NCBI RefSeq assembly: GCF_018139145.2 | Contig: NC_059483.1 | Coordinates: 5,333,001 to 5,397,000, forward strand | Origin: Gymnogyps californianus | Taxonomy: Eukaryota; Chordata; Aves; Accipitriformes; Cathartidae | DNA length: 64,000 bases | Reading direction: 5' to 3' | Shown: in pieces, positions 24,220 through 33,950 of the stretch | How positions within the stretch are numbered: the stretch's first letter is position 1 | Layout: each line of letters begins with the position of its first letter | Notes under the pieces: model-generated | Told to the model about the DNA's origin: nothing | The model's input: only the letters and a program-made list of their open reading frames with translations | Databases searched by the model: none | Made by a program: the position numbers and the translations under genes

Positions 24220-24440
24220 GTGAATGTGTATTTAATGTAAGTAAGATGTTAGCTTCTGTCTAGTTTTTCAGCAAGCATTCCAGTAATTACTGGAGTACCT
24301 TTGAATGCTACAGCTGCTATTTCTAAGTTAAGGAATCACATTTTCCAAGCATTTATAACTGAATTCACATGGGTAAAACTTGGCATTCAGATTGCCGGCC
24401 CACATATCTTATTTTGTCTTGATCCTTTAAGTTAGCATAT
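24220..24440. promoter_or_regulatory. AT-rich block around a homeodomain palindrome
   Basis: Repeat-free and AT-rich, containing the 16-bp palindrome listed next and several TAAT/ATTA cores. Possible conserved enhancer core; conservation was not tested. Confidence 0.3.
24279..24294. promoter_or_regulatory. perfect 16-bp palindrome with TAATTA core
   Basis: TCCAGTAATTACTGGA is its own reverse complement and is centred on TAATTA, the preferred core of many homeodomain proteins (paired-type, LHX and related). A symmetric site suggests dimer binding. Binding is inferred. Confidence 0.6.
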
Positions 24441-25100
24441 CAGCTTTGTGTTTGATTAAAATGGTAAAAATGGCTTCTCGCTGCTTTGGGTGGGCTTGTA
24501 GTAGTGTGTTTTATGAAATTGTTTTAATTAAAAAAAAAATTATATTGGTTTGGGCCCTGAAATTATTTCTTTGTAGTTACTACTGTGGGCTGGTGTCTTT
24601 TTTTTTTATTCCCCCCTCCCTGTCCTCCTTACCCTTATTACTGTGAAGCAGTCACTATTATTTTAATATTACTTGTTGGTACATCTCTGAGGAGGTTCTC
24701 AGAATGTGGTTTGATCCTTTCTCTGCTGATGTCAGGCAATCCCTTCGTGCCAAGGGATGCTGGCTAAGGCCAGGCTTCCCCCCTGTGCCCTCAGCAATGT
24801 TAACTCGGCTTTTCCAAATGATGCACCCAGTTCCTGTTGATTTTAGAAAATCAAAAAACAACAACCATGATTTTAAATTCACCTTATCTTTTCATCACAA
24901 ATAGTAGCGTTACGTCTGTCATCACAGCTCCAGCCCCGTGGCTGCTCTGCAGCATTAAGTGACTCTTTCTCTCTCTCTCTTCCTTTTTTCCTTTTCAAGC
25001 TGTGAAGTCTGGTCCAGAGTTTTGCATTTCTTTGCCCAGAGAGGTATTTTTTTAATTTTCGAAACTGTTTTCTGGCACTTACAAGTTGAAAGGTAACAAG
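24441..25100. other. non-coding stretch
   Basis: AT-rich with A- and T-runs (24529-24540, 24599-24608) and a short CT repeat at about 24963-24983. No gene was seen. Confidence 0.6.
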
Positions 25101-25103
25101 GGA

Positions 25104-25118
25104 GGGGGGGGGGGGGGG
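25104..25118. repeat. poly-G run (15)
   Basis: Uninterrupted G15, preceded by GGGA and followed by AAGGAAG. A G-tract this long can fold into a quadruplex, is prone to length change and is often misread in sequencing. Confidence 0.9.
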
Positions 25119-25134
25119 AAGGAAGAGATCTGAA

Positions 25135-25560
25135 ATTTGACCTCCAAATATACTTAGGAGATGTGGTGATAATTAGAGCTTTTCTTTGGAGGAAATAAGG
25201 TACAATGTGTGGTTTGTTTCTATAGGCAGGTATGCTAAATGTAGGGCAGGTGAGTTGAACAATAAAAACTAAATTGATGGATCTGGTAGAGCTAAAGTAC
25301 TTAAGAAAATTATATTATTTAGTAACACAGATTTTGTGAAAAAGCCTCAGTCTTGCAATAAAAGTCTGGGAATACACCTGGACTTAATTAACTACCAATA
25401 TTAATTTATGTCATTGTTATCAGCAATAGTTTTACTCACATTTTAATATTTGAGCTGCTTAACTCTTCTTTGTGCTAAATGTCCCTTTAATAGGACATGT
25501 AAAATGATGTTTCACATGTAATTATGCTTTAATTACATATATTCAGGAGAGAAACATATG
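25135..25560. promoter_or_regulatory. AT-rich block, likely conserved non-coding element
   Basis: About 425 bases without repeats or frames. TAAT/ATTA cores and a TTAATTAA motif (25384) are frequent, and the block ends with the inverted repeat listed next. This is one of the more enhancer-like stretches by eye. Conservation was not tested. Confidence 0.4.
25516..25538. promoter_or_regulatory. 9-bp inverted repeat with TAATTA cores
   Basis: ATGTAATTA at 25516-25524 and its exact reverse complement TAATTACAT at 25530-25538 are separated by TGCTT. Both arms carry a TAATTA-type homeodomain core. Confidence 0.6.
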
Positions 25561-25739
25561 CAGACTTGGAGGATAGATGCTGGACTTTGTCTTGGACTCA
25601 GGTTTTCTTTGCATGTTATAGGAAGCTGATATTTACGGGCTCTGCAGTACCTGGTACTCCCTGCCTCTCGCTTGCACTCTCCACAGCGCTTGCCCTGGGA
25701 TGCAGATACGGGTGCATGAGTGTGGAGGAGCACCCATTT

Positions 25740-26250
25740 CTTGCCCAGGGTCACGTGCGGTCAGTGCGGGGAGTGACTGTCCCGTGAGCTGTCTGCAGGG
25801 CTGCCCAGGGCAAGCACGGGCAGAAAATGACCCAAAACGCTCTTCCCGCTCCTCTGCATGGTGCCCGTGGGTGCACGCTGGGGTGGGCTCCCCCGCACCG
25901 CGCCGTCCTCTCACCCCAGCGCCGGGACCTGCGGGGAGAGCATCCAGACAGGACTGTGGATTTTGGCTCAGCAGCGTTTTAAGAATCGCTTAAACTTGAG
26001 GAATTCATAACTTTGGAATTCAGCAAATTTGCACAACTTCCGTGCATCTGTCGCTCCGTCAGCACGCGCCGGCTTTCTGTCTTCCTCACCCTGTGCATCG
26101 CGGGCTAGGTATCTTGTGATTAACGACCCAACTCGTAGGCTTGTACTCGCGAGCATCTTATCAGCAGCCCTGCAAAATCCGCTGCCGCGCGGGGAGCATG
26201 CCGGTGAGGGAACGGCAGCGCTGGGCAAGCTCGGGCTGGGCCGGGGCGGC
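25740..26250. promoter_or_regulatory. CpG-rich patch in two parts
   Basis: About 38 CpGs by hand count in about 510 bases, split by an AT-richer gap at about 25960-26030. Density is lower than in the 7.66-8.05 kb island. Frames of 64-144 codons overlap on both strands, with no recognised product. GCCGGTGAGG near 26200 resembles a 5' splice site, so a promoter with a short first exon is possible but unproven. Confidence 0.4.
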
Positions 26251-27420
26251 TGCTCTGTGGTTTGTTGTGTCTGGTTTGGTTCCTACTTTTCAAGTTGCAG
26301 TTGCGTTTGGTCATTCGGAGCTTATTTTCCTAGTCTGGCCAAGCCAGCAGGATCCCCGTGTGCTGCAGGGGAACATAAAACATCAGCCTTTAAGCTGGAG
26401 TGCTCAGTAGATAAGGATTTTAAGACTCTTGCATCATGCGCTGTGTCTTATGGGCTTACTTAGTATACTCCATTTGATTTAATTTAGATATTGAATAAGG
26501 AGAAATACTTTAATAGCCAGAAAAAGTACTGTATGTTGTAGCGCCTCGTCTTTCCCCATTGCCTTAAAGACAAGATGGCTGGGAGGGCTGACTTAGGCTG
26601 CGATTACATTTATTTAATTGTAGGAAGTAACAGGGTGTTTTCAAACTGCTTAAAAATGATGTTACGCCTTATCTGTACTATGAAGTGTTTCAAAAAGCCA
26701 CCAAGAATTCATTGAGCTTTTGTTTTATTTCTTCTTTTCCGTGACTAAACGCGAAGAATAACTTTTCAACCTTTGCAAAGATTAGGAAATGTGCAAAATT
26801 AGTGCATTATTTCAGTTGAGCGGCTTGGGGAGGGCATGAAAAGTCAGTGGGTGGCTCTGCCGGTGGTCTCCCCCTTCCCTTCCCCATCGTATAAATACAA
26901 ATAAAAAATGCAACCGAGTTGCTACACGTTAGCTTGCATGCTGCTAGGTAGCCATTTATCTTGCTAAAAGGTTTGGTTTGCTGCTTGTTTGTATTGGCAG
27001 GATTGAGGATGGCTGGGGAGCAGGAGGTGCTGTTGGATGGCGTTCCTGGGAGATAAGGAAAACCTCGGGGATGCGATTTGCTCGGCGTGGGGCGGCAGCG
27101 CTGCCTGCCTGGGGGGTCGGCCTCGGTGGCCGTGCTGTTGTCACCGCTTCGCAGGAGGCTATGACGAGGGGCTGCTATCTGTGCACAATATAGATTAGAA
27201 GGATAAGAAATAGCAAACCTGCCATGGAAGATTTTACTGTAGCGGTGAGTGGAGAGCTGGCAGGAGAAGTGAAATATTTGCAGGTCATAAAGGCAGCGGG
27301 TTCAGGAGCTTTGAGGTGGGATTTGGATTGTTTGCAGAGATGCCTTGGCTGGCCAAGATGCGCACGCTGAAATTCATTGCTGCAATGGGCTTGTGTGCCT
27401 TTTACTAAACACCACAAAAA
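26251..27420. other. non-coding stretch
   Basis: Contains a YY1-like AAGATGGC at 26572 within an AT-rich part (26450-26800), then a GC-richer part at 26980-27180 with short frames on both strands. No gene was seen. Confidence 0.55.
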
Positions 27421-27545
27421 GTGCGTTTGGATTATAATAAATTTGCATTTATTTATTATTTATATATCTGCATTTATTATTTTATCTATTATCTATTTAT
27501 ATATTATATAATATATTTTGCATTTATTTATTATTTATAGATAAC
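27421..27545. repeat. AT-rich degenerate minisatellite
   Basis: The phrase tttgcatttatttattattt occurs at 27442 and again at 27517, 75 bases apart, with a partial third copy (tctgcatttattatttta) at 27468. The rest is TA/TTA-rich. Confidence 0.8.
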
Positions 27546-29205
27546 CTTTCATTTGAGACTATTAATTATTGCATGAGTCTGCACCACCCTGCAGTAATCA
27601 CGGTTGGGTATTCTCTCTCAGTCGGTGAGAGCCGGGAGGATCTTCAGAGTGGGTGAAAATCATCCCAGACATAGGTTTAAAAAAAGAAAGGGGGAAAAAA
27701 AAAAAAGGCAAAAGAAAAGCAGGCCTCCCAAAAGCTGTGGTGGAACCCGGTATTAGCAAATGCTTCTAGGAAGTTTGACTGAGCGCCATATGGCAATGTG
27801 GGGAGTATTATCCATCGCTCCAAAAGTTGGTCTCTGAATCAGCCTATTGACTTCAACAGCACTTAATCATGTGTTTTAGTTCTTCTTTGAAAAGGCTTGC
27901 ATTCCTGAATCATGTCCTCCGATTTTAACCACTAGACGGTACTTTGTTTTGTGGTAGCAGACAAGTCCAGTCATATTTCTGTGACTAAGTTTGCAAGTTT
28001 TGACTGCATCACTAGTGAAGTATGCTGATGAATATTCCCCTTCTTATCAAAATCCAAACATTTGCCGCTGTCCTCGAATTTTAGGGTGAAACTGAGTGTC
28101 TTCCTGGAATGGAGTTGGTGAGATGCTGCAGGTTACTCTGTGATATTGTCTGTTCATCTGCAGAGCATTGTGGATGCTGTGATGGAAATAAACAGGGGTG
28201 AAACCAGTGATCTCAAAATACTGCCCTGAATTCTGCTTTCAAAAGCCCTGAGTGTTGGTGGCAATTGAACCCATATATTAAAACAAGAACCAGTTGTGCG
28301 GGTCCAAATTTGGATTGTATTTGGATGCTGAAGTACATCCTGGAGCCTCACACGTGGCTCTGCTGTGTCAGGGGTGGTTTGGACTCTGTGTTCGGTGAAA
28401 GCAAATGGTGGGTTTGTGCATCTTTTTGGGATGTACTAGTTTGTGTCCGTTGCGTCCACAGCTTCCCCCCTGCCCTGGTGTTATCGCACAGGTAGAGTTG
28501 CCAGGTACCAACCGTGGGTTGCAAGGAGGCAGGGCATGGTGCCGGAGGGTCCAGGTGGACTCTGTTCACAACAGCCACAGCATCAGAAATGCAGAGGATG
28601 TGGCTTCCCCTTCCTGCTGAGGGAGTTCCCAGGAATTTCTGCTCCAGTCTGTCCCTTATTAAGAGGAAACTCCAGGCAACCCCCTGTGCTGCTACCTGGT
28701 TTGGCACAGAGAGGGGAAAAAATCCTGTCCCACCCCGTTCCTGGGAAGGGGGTGCATGGGCTTCACTTTCATCCCTAAGAATCATTATATTTCAGCAGAA
28801 TTTTTTGTCTCACCTTTCCATGTTTTTACAGCTAAAGCAGTTTTTACTTCCCAGCTTTCAACATCTGGAATTCGGTTTCAGTTTATTAAAAAAAAAAATT
28901 CAAAATCCGCAGTCTGGATGAAACACCAATGCCTTTGTATTTGCCCACAATTTTTAGCTTTAATTTTGTATCCTTGGCAAATGCCAGAAGTCCCAAGTAG
29001 TTGCATGTTCAGTAGCTGCCGTTTTCTGCTGCTTCTTAGCCTTAACCAGGGTTTTTTTGATTATTTTTCCTGTTAGACACTTTTCTAATTGGGGATAATA
29101 CCAAAATGATTAATCAAATTAAGCATGAGAGCAAAGTGGCTGATGCACAAAGCTGTGTATAGCTGCTGTCTTCTGCAGCGAGGTTGTCTCCCTGTAGCTG
29201 AAGTT
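27546..29205. other. non-coding stretch
   Basis: A purine-rich A/G tract lies at about 27678-27722. An ancient-repeat-like fragment at 27838-27885 is listed separately. Frames at 28348-28921 (up to 145 codons) overlap on both strands in a GC-richer part and are not recognised. Confidence 0.55.
27838..27885 (+). repeat. ancient interspersed repeat-like fragment
   Basis: Contains 'gaatcagcctattgacttc' then 'aacagcacttaatcatgtg'. This follows the order 'ctgaatcagg..ccattgacttcaatgg.acttaatcatgtgctta' of a repeat frequent in turtles, crocodilians and birds. Assigned from memory; the family name is uncertain. Confidence 0.5.
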
Positions 29206-29212
29206 GCTTAAT

Positions 29213-29249
29213 GAGCCTCTTAGGCTCTATTTTTTTTTTTTTTTTTTTT
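29213..29249. other. short hairpin followed by T20
   Basis: GAGCCT (29213-29218), loop CTT, AGGCTC (29222-29227), then AT and a run of 20 T starting at 29230. A perfect 6-bp stem directly before a T-run looks like a transcription-termination signal for RNA polymerase III, or like the tail of a retroposed RNA. No Pol III gene body was recognised upstream. Confidence 0.4.
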
Positions 29250-30023
29250 AATAAGGTAGTGTGTAGATCCCATTGACTTCAATTGTTGATTGGGATGCCT
29301 GACAGCCGGGAAATTAAGCCCCTTCTTTGTGACCGAGTTGAAGGCCAGATTTTCAAGGATTTTCAAATGCTTAGCACCCATAATTGGTGTTAGATTTTTT
29401 TTTTTTTTTGGAAAAAGTTCAATTCTCATTTGGACATCTAAATAAGGGTGAGAGATTATGATACTTGTAGCGACTGGTGTTACTGGGATATGACGAAGTT
29501 TTTTTAGAAGAACCTGGCACCTAATGAGCTTTACTGTCCAAATAAGAGTTTTGTTCTTCTGCATTTCTGCTTTGTTTGCAGACGCTGAGCATTTCTGCAA
29601 ATTCTGGACTTGGAGGAGAAACTTCCTTGCTTCTGCCTCATTTTTCTGTGTTTTCTGTAGCGATTGTGGGGGGAAGGGGAGGCAAAACGAGTAAATTAGA
29701 CAACTGTTGGAAAAAAGGGGGACATGCAAAATCAAGTGTTCTACTTGCGTAATCTGTTTAACACCAGCGAGCCATGGAGCCTTGTGGGACATGGGAATAA
29801 AAGGAACATCTGTGCAGGCCACATGGCATGCTCCAGAGGAGCCCTCTGTCCCAGGCAGCTCTACTCTATTTGCAAATAAAAGCTCGAACCAACATCTAAA
29901 AGTTGAGGTGGATCCCAGCTGAAAGGGGAGAACAAATGTTACTACTCGATGCAGTGAAGTTCCCCTTGCAAGCAGCCTTCGTGGTCTCTTTAATGATGCT
30001 TTGGCATGTGTTTCTAATGGCAA
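29220..30023 (-). other. longest open frame (267 codons), doubtful
   Basis: The longest ATG-to-stop frame in the window. Its C-terminal end reads through the T20 and T16 runs, giving Lys-rich segments, and its middle crosses the ancient-repeat-like fragment at 29258-29400. I see no domain, no signal peptide, no sensible composition and no splice context. A frame of this length is not very surprising somewhere in six frames of 64 kb. Probably not a gene. Confidence 0.08.
29258..29400 (-). repeat. ancient interspersed repeat-like fragment
   Basis: 'gatcccattgacttcaatt', later 'ggccagattttcaaggatt' and 'ttcaaatgcttagcaccc' are landmarks of the same ancient family noted at 10913, 22255 and 27838. 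This is the longest of the fragments. Orientation is uncertain. Confidence 0.5.
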
Positions 30024-30429
30024 TTTATTTAAAGAAAAAAAGGAAAGAAAAAAAGGAAAGAAAAGAAAAAGGTTATTTATTTTGTAAAAATTATATCTGT
30101 ATTGAAAGATTTTAGGAAATTGCTGAGCATCTCAAGCTGCAATCATATAGAAGTATATGAGGGAGCAATAAGAATAGGGATGGTAGGGGTTTTTTGTTTG
30201 ATTGTTTTGTTGGTTTTGGTTTTTTTTTTTTTTTTTTTTTAACCTGGATGTAGACATCCTGAGATCCCAAGGCTTTCCAGGCTGATCTTACTCCTCTTAT
30301 TTTGCTGCCGGTGGTGGTGGTGGTTGGTAAACAGCTCCATCGTTAGGCAGGGCCCTGGGGAGCTGCAGCTGCTCCGGCCCCGCTCCCCCAGGACACTTGC
30401 TGGAGGGGAGGATAAACAAGACAGCAGTA
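30024..30429. other. low-complexity stretch
   Basis: Holds an A/G-rich tract (30030-30070, GGAAAGAAAAA-like units), a T21 run (30220-30240) and a GGT repeat (30310-30327), followed by a short GC-rich part. No gene. Confidence 0.7.
30220..30240. repeat. poly-T run (21)
   Basis: Longest mononucleotide run in the window. It may be the poly-A tail of an inserted retroposed sequence on the minus strand, but no body is recognisable. Confidence 0.9.
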
Positions 30430-31400
30430 CATTTTATTTCCACTTACAACCTGTTAGAGTGCAGTAATTCTTGCAAGGGTGCATCTAGTTTGGGGCTTTG
30501 CGTTGTCTAGACAGGCTGTATTGTTTTTAACAGAGTCATGTATCAGCAAGCTGGGTAGTCTGTATCAAGAAGGCAAGTATTTTTTAATATGTAAATAGGA
30601 AAGGATGGTGTTTCATCTTTATTCCAATGTACCCGGGGTGGCAATAACGCTTTTTAAATCCCTGTGAAGCAGATTGTATATGACAAAATTAATGTCTCAA
30701 CTCTCCAAGTATTTTCTCTAAAATATTTGATTTTTTGCATTTATTATGCTGCTTGTTTAAAATAGCGAACGATATCAGCCATGCATTCAAAGCTTAATTG
30801 GTGGAACACAGATTTATTCTAATTTAAAACAGTCACTTAAAAACAGTTTTGTATATGTGTATACATGGGCACAACTTTTCATACAGTTGTCTGTTTTGGA
30901 GCGGGCTCTTAGGCACTGGTGTGCAAGTTGAACCTGTTTTCTTTTGTGCAACATGGCTTTGAGAAATCATTACTTAAAACAGTATTCTGTAGTTTTATTG
31001 CAGTCAGTAAACAGCCTAATGTGAGCGGTGCATAAGATGAATGAAGTTCTGCCTTTGATCAGGCTTTGAAATGTATTGTGCCAAATATAGTCCCAAGGTG
31101 TATGTATATATATGTTGGTGAAAGCTGCTTTAATGAAAATCTGGCCAAGTAACAAAATAACGTGTCCATCAGCAATTGCCGCTGCCGGACGGTGATGGAA
31201 GAGCAGCAGCAGAACCACAGCTGTGTGCTCATCTGTGTCACCCACTATCGCGGAGGCTCGTACAATCAAATTAAACAGGTGTTAATGAAATTTATTCTTC
31301 AATCAAAGTCGTTTAGAACTCCGACAACATTAGCAAACCACAGATTCAATGATGTAAGGGGAAATTAATACTGCGCAACCGACTTAAGAATTCTTAAGCT
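30430..31400. promoter_or_regulatory. AT-rich block, possible conserved non-coding element
   Basis: About 970 bases that are mainly AT-rich, without recognised repeats or convincing frames. Homeodomain-type cores are frequent. The block ends at the 16-bp palindrome listed next. Conservation was not tested. Confidence 0.35.
31383..31398. promoter_or_regulatory. perfect 16-bp palindrome (CTTAAG type)
   Basis: CTTAAGAATTCTTAAG is its own reverse complement. Its ends are CTTAAG, close to NKX-class homeodomain sites. Binding is inferred. Confidence 0.55.
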
Positions 31401-31599
31401 TTAGAAACGATGACCCAAAATGCGCATATCGCTCACCTCAAAGATGAGGGCTCTCAACCTGGAGGAGTTTCCGTGGGCGGCATCCCAACCCAAGGGGAGG
31501 GTCCCCGACTGCAGACCTGCTGCTCCGAGGAGGACTGGCTCAATTTGCCCTCCTGCGGGGCTCCATTTGTACCCCAGTTGAATGTGATCTGTGGTCATG
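31401..31599. other. non-coding stretch, GC-richer
   Basis: Short frames on both strands of 65-96 codons, none recognised. Confidence 0.55.
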
Positions 31600-31724
31600 T
31601 ATGGTCAACGGTCGAGAAGTTTCATTCAACCGAAGTGTTTCATTGGGTGAGGGTCTTGCCATTCAACCGAAGCGTGTACGTGATGGTCATCACCGGCTGA
31701 AGTGTGTCTGTGACCATGGTCACC
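31600..31724. repeat. degenerate minisatellite, period about 37 bp
   Basis: cattcaaccgaag occurs at 31623 and 31660, and a more diverged copy with ctgaagtgtgtctgtga follows near 31697. The units also share ggtca/catggtca elements. Confidence 0.65.
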
Positions 31725-33040
31725 ACGCGGGCCGGGTGGCTCGACCCCCAAACTGCAGCTTCTAAGTTTTTTTTCTCTCGGTTGAAAAGTTTCAGTCTCT
31801 GTCAGGGTGGGTGTATGCGCCACACCTACCCCAGGCAGGGCATGGGTGTCTGGAGGTGCCTTGGGTTGTTTTTTTCAGTCACATTTGTCATTTGTTGTTA
31901 TTTCCTCAGCCACTTTCCGTTTTGTCCCACTCCTTGCCATCATTTCCTAAGGACTTTTCCTCTGCCACCCATTTTCTCCTTGAAACTGGGCTCTGTTTTG
32001 ATGCCACATCTGGTAGCAGCGGGGTGTTTTGCAGCAAACTGCGATGGCTTGAAGGGGGGGTTTGCTGCACTGGTGAGGGTTGGGTGCAGGTACCCCGTGC
32101 CACATCTGCTTAGCAATCCCTGACTTGCTCCGGTGGAGCATGGGAATTTCAGATACTTTCTTGTTTTGCAACCGCTTGCCTTTTTCTCCCACTGCACCTC
32201 TTCTCGTTCCCCTGAACGCATGGTCATGTATCTACTGCCCGTCGGGTTTGTCCTGCCTGTTGCAGAAAGCTCACTCGTACCCAGGCAGCCCTTCGCATGG
32301 GGTGGCATTTCCAGCCTGTGCCACCCAGCACTGCTGGATATGATGCACTGTGCTTAGGTCACAGCATAGACTCTTGACAACTCTTTAATTGCATCAAGTG
32401 CTGCAGCCAGTTTTGCAGTTTGATGTAAGAAATTATGCTCTCAGTTGCTTCAAAAGCCCTGGGAGCAGCCGGACCCCGGGGTGAAGATGTGTGAAGAGGG
32501 CTGGAAGCATCAGGGAAAGGTGAGGGTGGTAGGGCTGACCTCCTGCCGATGAGAAGAAGTCCATAGTGGTCTGCCAGGTCGTCTGAGCTGTGCGCCTCTG
32601 CCTTTGAGATTTAAATAGTGAAATAATAAAACTTATCTTTCAAATCTGTTCAATATTACGAAGATTAATTTTTGTTGGGGGCAGATTAATAGGTTTCCTA
32701 TTCTGATTAATACAGTGATAATAAAAACGTTGTGATGGCTGGAATTAATGAAGCCCAGATTCCTGTTTCAAGGTTTGATTGACATTGTACTTCAGTTATG
32801 CTAAAGCTGCTGCATCTCATTGCCCCTTATTTAGTTGTAGCCTTCGGAGAATCTGTATGGGAGCAAGGCAGCACAGGAGAAGGTCTGTGTTGGAGATCTG
32901 TATTGGAGGTTGCATCAAAGAATCTGTTGGGGGAGAAGTTTTGTCAGAGTGGTCAAGAGTTTTGCTTGTGTTGCAGCGTTATTAGAGTTCCTCTGTCTTT
33001 AACCCAGCAGGCTATTTTTGTGAAAGTTGTAGAAGAGGAG
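31725..33040. other. non-coding stretch
   Basis: Frames of up to 139 codons (31704-32123, plus) overlap minus-strand frames of similar length, and none is recognised. The part at 32610-32770 is AT-rich with several GATTAAT motifs. Confidence 0.55.
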
Positions 33041-33044
33041 TGTC

Positions 33045-33153
33045 CAACTCAAATGTGTGGGCGCATCATTAAAAGCTTCAATTTGTCAATGCCAGATCGA
33101 ACTCAAGTGCGTGGGTAGATCATTAAAGGCTTCAGTTTATCAGTACCGATCTA
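33045..33153. repeat. two-copy tandem repeat, period 54 bp
   Basis: Two diverged copies at about 33046-33099 and 33100-33153. Both contain aactcaa(a/g)tg(t/c)gtggg, atcattaaa(a/g)gcttca and a trailing caatgccagatc/cagtaccgatc. Differences are mostly transitions, so the duplication is not recent. Confidence 0.85.
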
Positions 33154-33820
33154 TTATTTGTTCCTCTCCCTCCTCCACCCTTCCCCTCAGCAGTACGTGT
33201 GGTTTCCCCAGGTTCTCCAGTGTTGAGGTCCATGGAAGTGCCTGAGCTGCCTCCGTGCCCTCGGGCCACGCTGGACTCCCTCCTGGCACGGCTCCGCCTG
33301 GGGCTGGCGGAGTGCCGGTGAGCCAGCTGGCTGTGGGAGACAGCTGATCAAATGGTTTTGGAGGCCTCCAGTGGTGCAAGCCCCAGACTTAATGCCGTGA
33401 GTATTCATGTCTTTGGGAGCTCTCTGCTCCCGTTAATCACAAGAGATTCAAAAGATGCAGGTGGGGCTGGGCACAGAAAGTACATGGTGATCACGTAAGC
33501 CTTGTTCCCTTGGGAAACCTGGCTGAAGAAATGTTTTGTGGAGTATTTTGGTGAGGTCAGTTTTTGATGGCGTAAGAAACATCTGTTTTTCCCGGTGCAC
33601 TGTCAGGCCAGGATGGGATGGGATGTCTTTACCTACGCCCAACACTGTTTCTTGTTCCTTGTGTAGAAGCTCTCCCAGCTTTCAAACCTGCTTGTTGGCA
33701 CAAAGATGCCAAGATATTCCTTAGGCTTGAGGAGGGATGTGAAGGAGAAGAGCAACCTGGAGGTGAAGGCAGTGCTTCTGTACACCGTAGCCCTCATCTG
33801 CTGCAGACCAAATATGTTAT
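33154..33820. other. non-coding stretch
   Basis: A GC-rich part (33180-33330) is followed by mixed DNA. Short overlapping frames are not recognised. Confidence 0.6.
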
Positions 33821-33824
33821 TTAG

Positions 33825-33950
33825 ACAAGTCATTTTGCCTCAGAAGTCTCAGAAGAACATGAAATCTTTTGAGCAAGCATTAGCCAAGATGAGCCTCAAT
33901 TCCTCATCTTCTAAACAGGGCTAATGATACTTTCCTGCTCTACAGACTTA
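33825..33950 (+). repeat. MIR-like SINE fragment
   Basis: 'gacaagtcattttgcctcag' corresponds to MIR 'gcaagttacttaacctc'. About 50 bases later 'gagcctcaattcctcatc', 'taaacagggctaatgata' and 'cctgctctacag' correspond to 'gcctcagtttcctcatc', 'taaaatggggataata' and 'cctacctcatag'. This is the clearest SINE match in the window, with an insertion between its two parts. Confidence 0.65.
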
